A stretch of 64,000 nt of DNA from JBOCEF01 sp047610385 (lineage in GTDB: Bacteria > Pseudomonadota > Alphaproteobacteria > Rhodobacterales > Rhodobacteraceae): contig JBLGAC010000015.1 in NCBI GenBank assembly GCA_047610385.1, positions 12,236-76,235 on the forward strand, in the 5' to 3' direction. Below the pieces are notes generated by a model. That model was not told the origin of the DNA. It searched no databases and saw nothing but the letters and a program-made list of their open reading frames with translations. Made by a program: the position numbers and the translations under genes. Position 1 is the first letter of the stretch. Each line of letters starts with the position of its first letter. This document shows positions 62,073 to 64,000 of the stretch, one piece after another.

Positions 62073-63953
62073 ATGCTCAATTTCTTCCGCACCGCGTCCA
62101 AGACCTGGGTGTTCAAGGCGCTGTTTGCGCTGCTCATCGCCAGCTTTGCAGTCTGGGGCATCGGCGATGTGTCCTTTGGGGGCGCGGGCAACCGCGTTGC
62201 ACAGGTTGGCGACGCCGAGGTCACCGTTGATGATTACGCCCGCGCTTTGCAGCGCGAGATGCAATCGGTGTCCCAGCGCGCCGGGCGCCGCATCACTGTC
62301 GACGAAGCGCAATCTGCCGGCCTGCCGCAGATCCTGCTGGCGCGCCTTGTGCGCGACGCCGCGCTGGATGGTGAAGCCGCGCGCCTTGGCATATCCGCCG
62401 ATGATGAGGCCGTGCGCCGTGCGGTGATGGACAGCCCGTCCTTTCAGGGGCTGGATGGCAAATTCGACCAGGCGCAATATGGATTTGTGCTCGACCGTCT
62501 GGGGTTCCGTGCTGAGGATTTTGAGGCGGACATGCGCCGCTCCATCGCCCGCGATCTGGTGACCTATGCCGTGTCGGGCGCTGCAGCCCCGGCGCCGGGG
62601 CTGGCCGAACGCACCCTGGCCCATCAGCTTGAAGAACGCAGCTTTTCGATGATCCGGCTGTTGCCCGCCGACGCCGCCGCGCCCGAGGCGCCCAATGATG
62701 GGGTGCTGAAGACGTTCATCGATGACAACCGCGCCGCCTATATGCGCCCCGAATCCCGCGCCGTGTCGTGGCTGGCCATTGATCCGGCCGCCATGGCAGG
62801 CGCTGCGACGGTTGGTGACGCCGAGCTGCGCGCCGCCTATGCCGACCGCAAAGCCGCCTATGACATGCCTGAGACTCGCGTGGTCGACCAACTGGCATTC
62901 GCTGATACCGCTGCGGCCAACGCAGCACGCGCGCGGATCGACAATGGCGAGGCATCCTTTGCCGATCTGGTGACGGAACGTGGCCTGACCTTGGATGACG
63001 TGAGCCTTGGCGACAACGCGCGCGCAACCTTGCCGGGCGCGCTGGCCGATGCGGCGTTCAAGCTTGACGCGCCGGGCGTGGCCGGGCCGATCGCCACTGA
63101 TTTTGGCCCCGCGCTGATCAATGTACGCGCCATCACCGCCGCCCGCGTGATCGGGTTTGACGAAGCCGCGCCGACCCTTCGCGCCGAATTTGGCCGCGAT
63201 ATGGCGCAGGAACAGGCAGTGGTGCTGGCTGAGCAGGCCGCAGATCTTCTGGCCTCAGGCGCCGGGATCAAGGGCGTTGCCGCTGATCTGGGCCTGACGG
63301 TGCACACCGCACCTGCGCTGACTGTGTCGGGCGATGCCGCCGCGGGCCCGTTCGGCGACGACCCCGCCTTTGTGGCAGAGGTGTTCGCCGCCGCCCCGGC
63401 TGAGGACCGCAACCTGATTGAAACAGTTGCGGGCGGCTGGGTGCTGGTCCATGTGGACGCCGCTGAGGACGCCGCCCCGATGCAGTTCGACGATGCGCGC
63501 GACCTTGCGCTGATGGCATGGACCCTGACCGCACGCATCGATGCGCTGGCCGTGCAGGCCGACGCCGCGCTGGCAGACCTGAAGGCCGGGACCGCAATGG
63601 CCGACATTGCCGCGCGCTTTGAAAAGACGCCCGAGGCACTGGGCCCGATCCGCCGTGATGGCGGCGTTGGCCAGATCAGCGTGGACCTGCTGACCAAGCT
63701 GTTCGCGGCTGACACGGGCGGGGCCGCCATGTCGCGCGGCGATGACGGCGTGATGATCGGCGTGGTGCAGGACATCGTTCCCGTCGACATGGCCGCGCCG
63801 GAGATCGCCGATGCGCTGATCCGTTGGAAAGACCAGCTTGCGGCCTCAATGGCCGAAGACGTCTACGCCTATTACGCCGCCGCTTTGCAGGACCGCGCTG
63901 GGGCCACCATCAATCAAGCCGCGCTTGATCAGGTGGTCAACGCGCTGCGTTGA
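62073..63953 (+). CDS. PpiD/SurA-like peptidylprolyl isomerase chaperone
   Basis: A 626-residue inner-membrane-anchored periplasmic chaperone. Residues 11-35 form one membrane helix after a short cytoplasmic end (MLNFFRTASKTWVFKALF), followed by a SurA_N-like domain (VAQVGDAEVTVDDYARAL) and, around 265-375, a parvulin-like domain. Parvulin active-site residues look incomplete, as in PpiD, so it is probably a folding chaperone for outer-membrane proteins. GAGG 8 bases upstream of the ATG at 62073. In relatives trpE often follows; the window ends too early to tell. Confidence 0.9.
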   Translation: MLNFFRTASKTWVFKALFALLIASFAVWGIGDVSFGGAGNRVAQVGDAEVTVDDYARALQREMQSVSQRAGRRITVDEAQSAGLPQILLARLVRDAALDGEAARLGISADDEAVRRAVMDSPSFQGLDGKFDQAQYGFVLDRLGFRAEDFEADMRRSIARDLVTYAVSGAAAPAPGLAERTLAHQLEERSFSMIRLLPADAAAPEAPNDGVLKTFIDDNRAAYMRPESRAVSWLAIDPAAMAGAATVGDAELRAAYADRKAAYDMPETRVVDQLAFADTAAANAARARIDNGEASFADLVTERGLTLDDVSLGDNARATLPGALADAAFKLDAPGVAGPIATDFGPALINVRAITAARVIGFDEAAPTLRAEFGRDMAQEQAVVLAEQAADLLASGAGIKGVAADLGLTVHTAPALTVSGDAAAGPFGDDPAFVAEVFAAAPAEDRNLIETVAGGWVLVHVDAAEDAAPMQFDDARDLALMAWTLTARIDALAVQADAALADLKAGTAMADIAARFEKTPEALGPIRRDGGVGQISVDLLTKLFAADTGGAAMSRGDDGVMIGVVQDIVPVDMAAPEIADALIRWKDQLAASMAEDVYAYYAAALQDRAGATINQAALDQVVNALR

Positions 63954-63976
63954 TCCTTTGCGGGTGGGGGGCGCGG

Positions 63977-63987
63977 CCCCCCCCCCC
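63977..63987. repeat. C11 homopolymer tract
   Basis: Eleven Cs in a GC-rich gap after the PpiD-like gene, near the window end. The last nine bases (63992-64000) equal the start of the hairpin core seen at 12458 and 31685, so a third copy may be cut by the edge. Confidence 0.75.
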
Positions 63988-64000
63988 GCCCCGCGGGCGC

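Overview
The window is about 64 kb of high-GC bacterial chromosome, and every sign points to an alphaproteobacterium of the Rhodobacterales (Rhodobacteraceae-like). The indicators are a MipZ-type division ATPase, a phasin with a PhaR-type operator, LpxI (not LpxH) for lipid A synthesis, a protein with a VPLPA-CTERM sorting tail, an NDUFAF5-like methyltransferase, and the block rpsB-tsf-pyrH-frr-uppS-cdsA-dxr-rseP-bamA-skp-fabZ-lpxA-lpxI-lpxB beside gltA and gltX. No rRNA, tRNA, CRISPR array, prophage or intact transposon was seen; this is mostly core chromosome.

Layout. 1-1.3 kb: the 3' part of a flavin monooxygenase and a small zinc-ribbon-like protein. 1.4-5 kb: the ClpA unfoldase, its adaptor ClpS and a phasin. 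5.2-9.5 kb: a D,D-carboxypeptidase, MipZ, ribosomal protein L31, an MFS exporter and a DUF1059 protein. 9.6-15 kb: prs, then a thioredoxin-fold isomerase, an alpha/beta hydrolase, a PLP enzyme, RsmD and a peroxiredoxin. 15.2-18 kb: a minus-strand operon ridA-gdpD-GNAT-phhB. 18.1-21.6 kb: the inner-membrane half of a type I secretion system. 22-23.4 kb: mlaA-mlaC lipid transport. 23.4-30.7 kb: a thioesterase, an HI0933-type flavoprotein, proline iminopeptidase, ubiG and the tightly overlapping operon comF-grxC-nit, with an alpha/beta hydrolase downstream. 30.8-35.5 kb: a methyltransferase, an ArgE-like deacetylase, then a scrambled patch holding a VPLPA-CTERM gene, a pseudogene that fuses a second copy of it to a duplicated end of the neighbouring M24 peptidase gene, an IS5-family transposase remnant, and the intact M24 (ectoine-hydrolase-like) gene. 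35.9-51 kb: translation factors, isoprenoid and phospholipid precursors, the outer-membrane assembly machine and lipid A synthesis. 51-58.8 kb: a YbjN-type protein, citrate synthase, glutamyl-tRNA synthetase, ComEC and an Uup-type ABC-F protein. 58.9-64 kb: an unrecognised small protein with a CheD-like Cys/His pair, an aminotransferase translationally coupled to a solitary C5 DNA methyltransferase, and a PpiD/SurA-like chaperone.

How the genes work together. The 36-51 kb block is a cell-growth module: ribosome components and recycling (rpsB, tsf, frr), UMP kinase, undecaprenyl-PP and CDP-diacylglycerol synthesis, the MEP pathway enzyme Dxr, envelope stress proteolysis (RseP), beta-barrel assembly (BamA with a Skp-like chaperone) and the first steps of lipid A (FabZ, LpxA, LpxI, LpxB; LpxD is not here). 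MlaA/MlaC and the PpiD-like protein add further envelope maintenance.

The places most worth a second look are the compound palindrome at 25514-25584, the rearranged 33.6-34.3 kb patch, the small Cys/His protein at 58.9 kb, the G15 tract at 15091-15105, the AT-rich rare-codon island inside gltX and the recurring 15-bp tandem repeats. I did not find a convincing new multi-gene system; the 58.9-62 kb group is the nearest to an accessory cluster.
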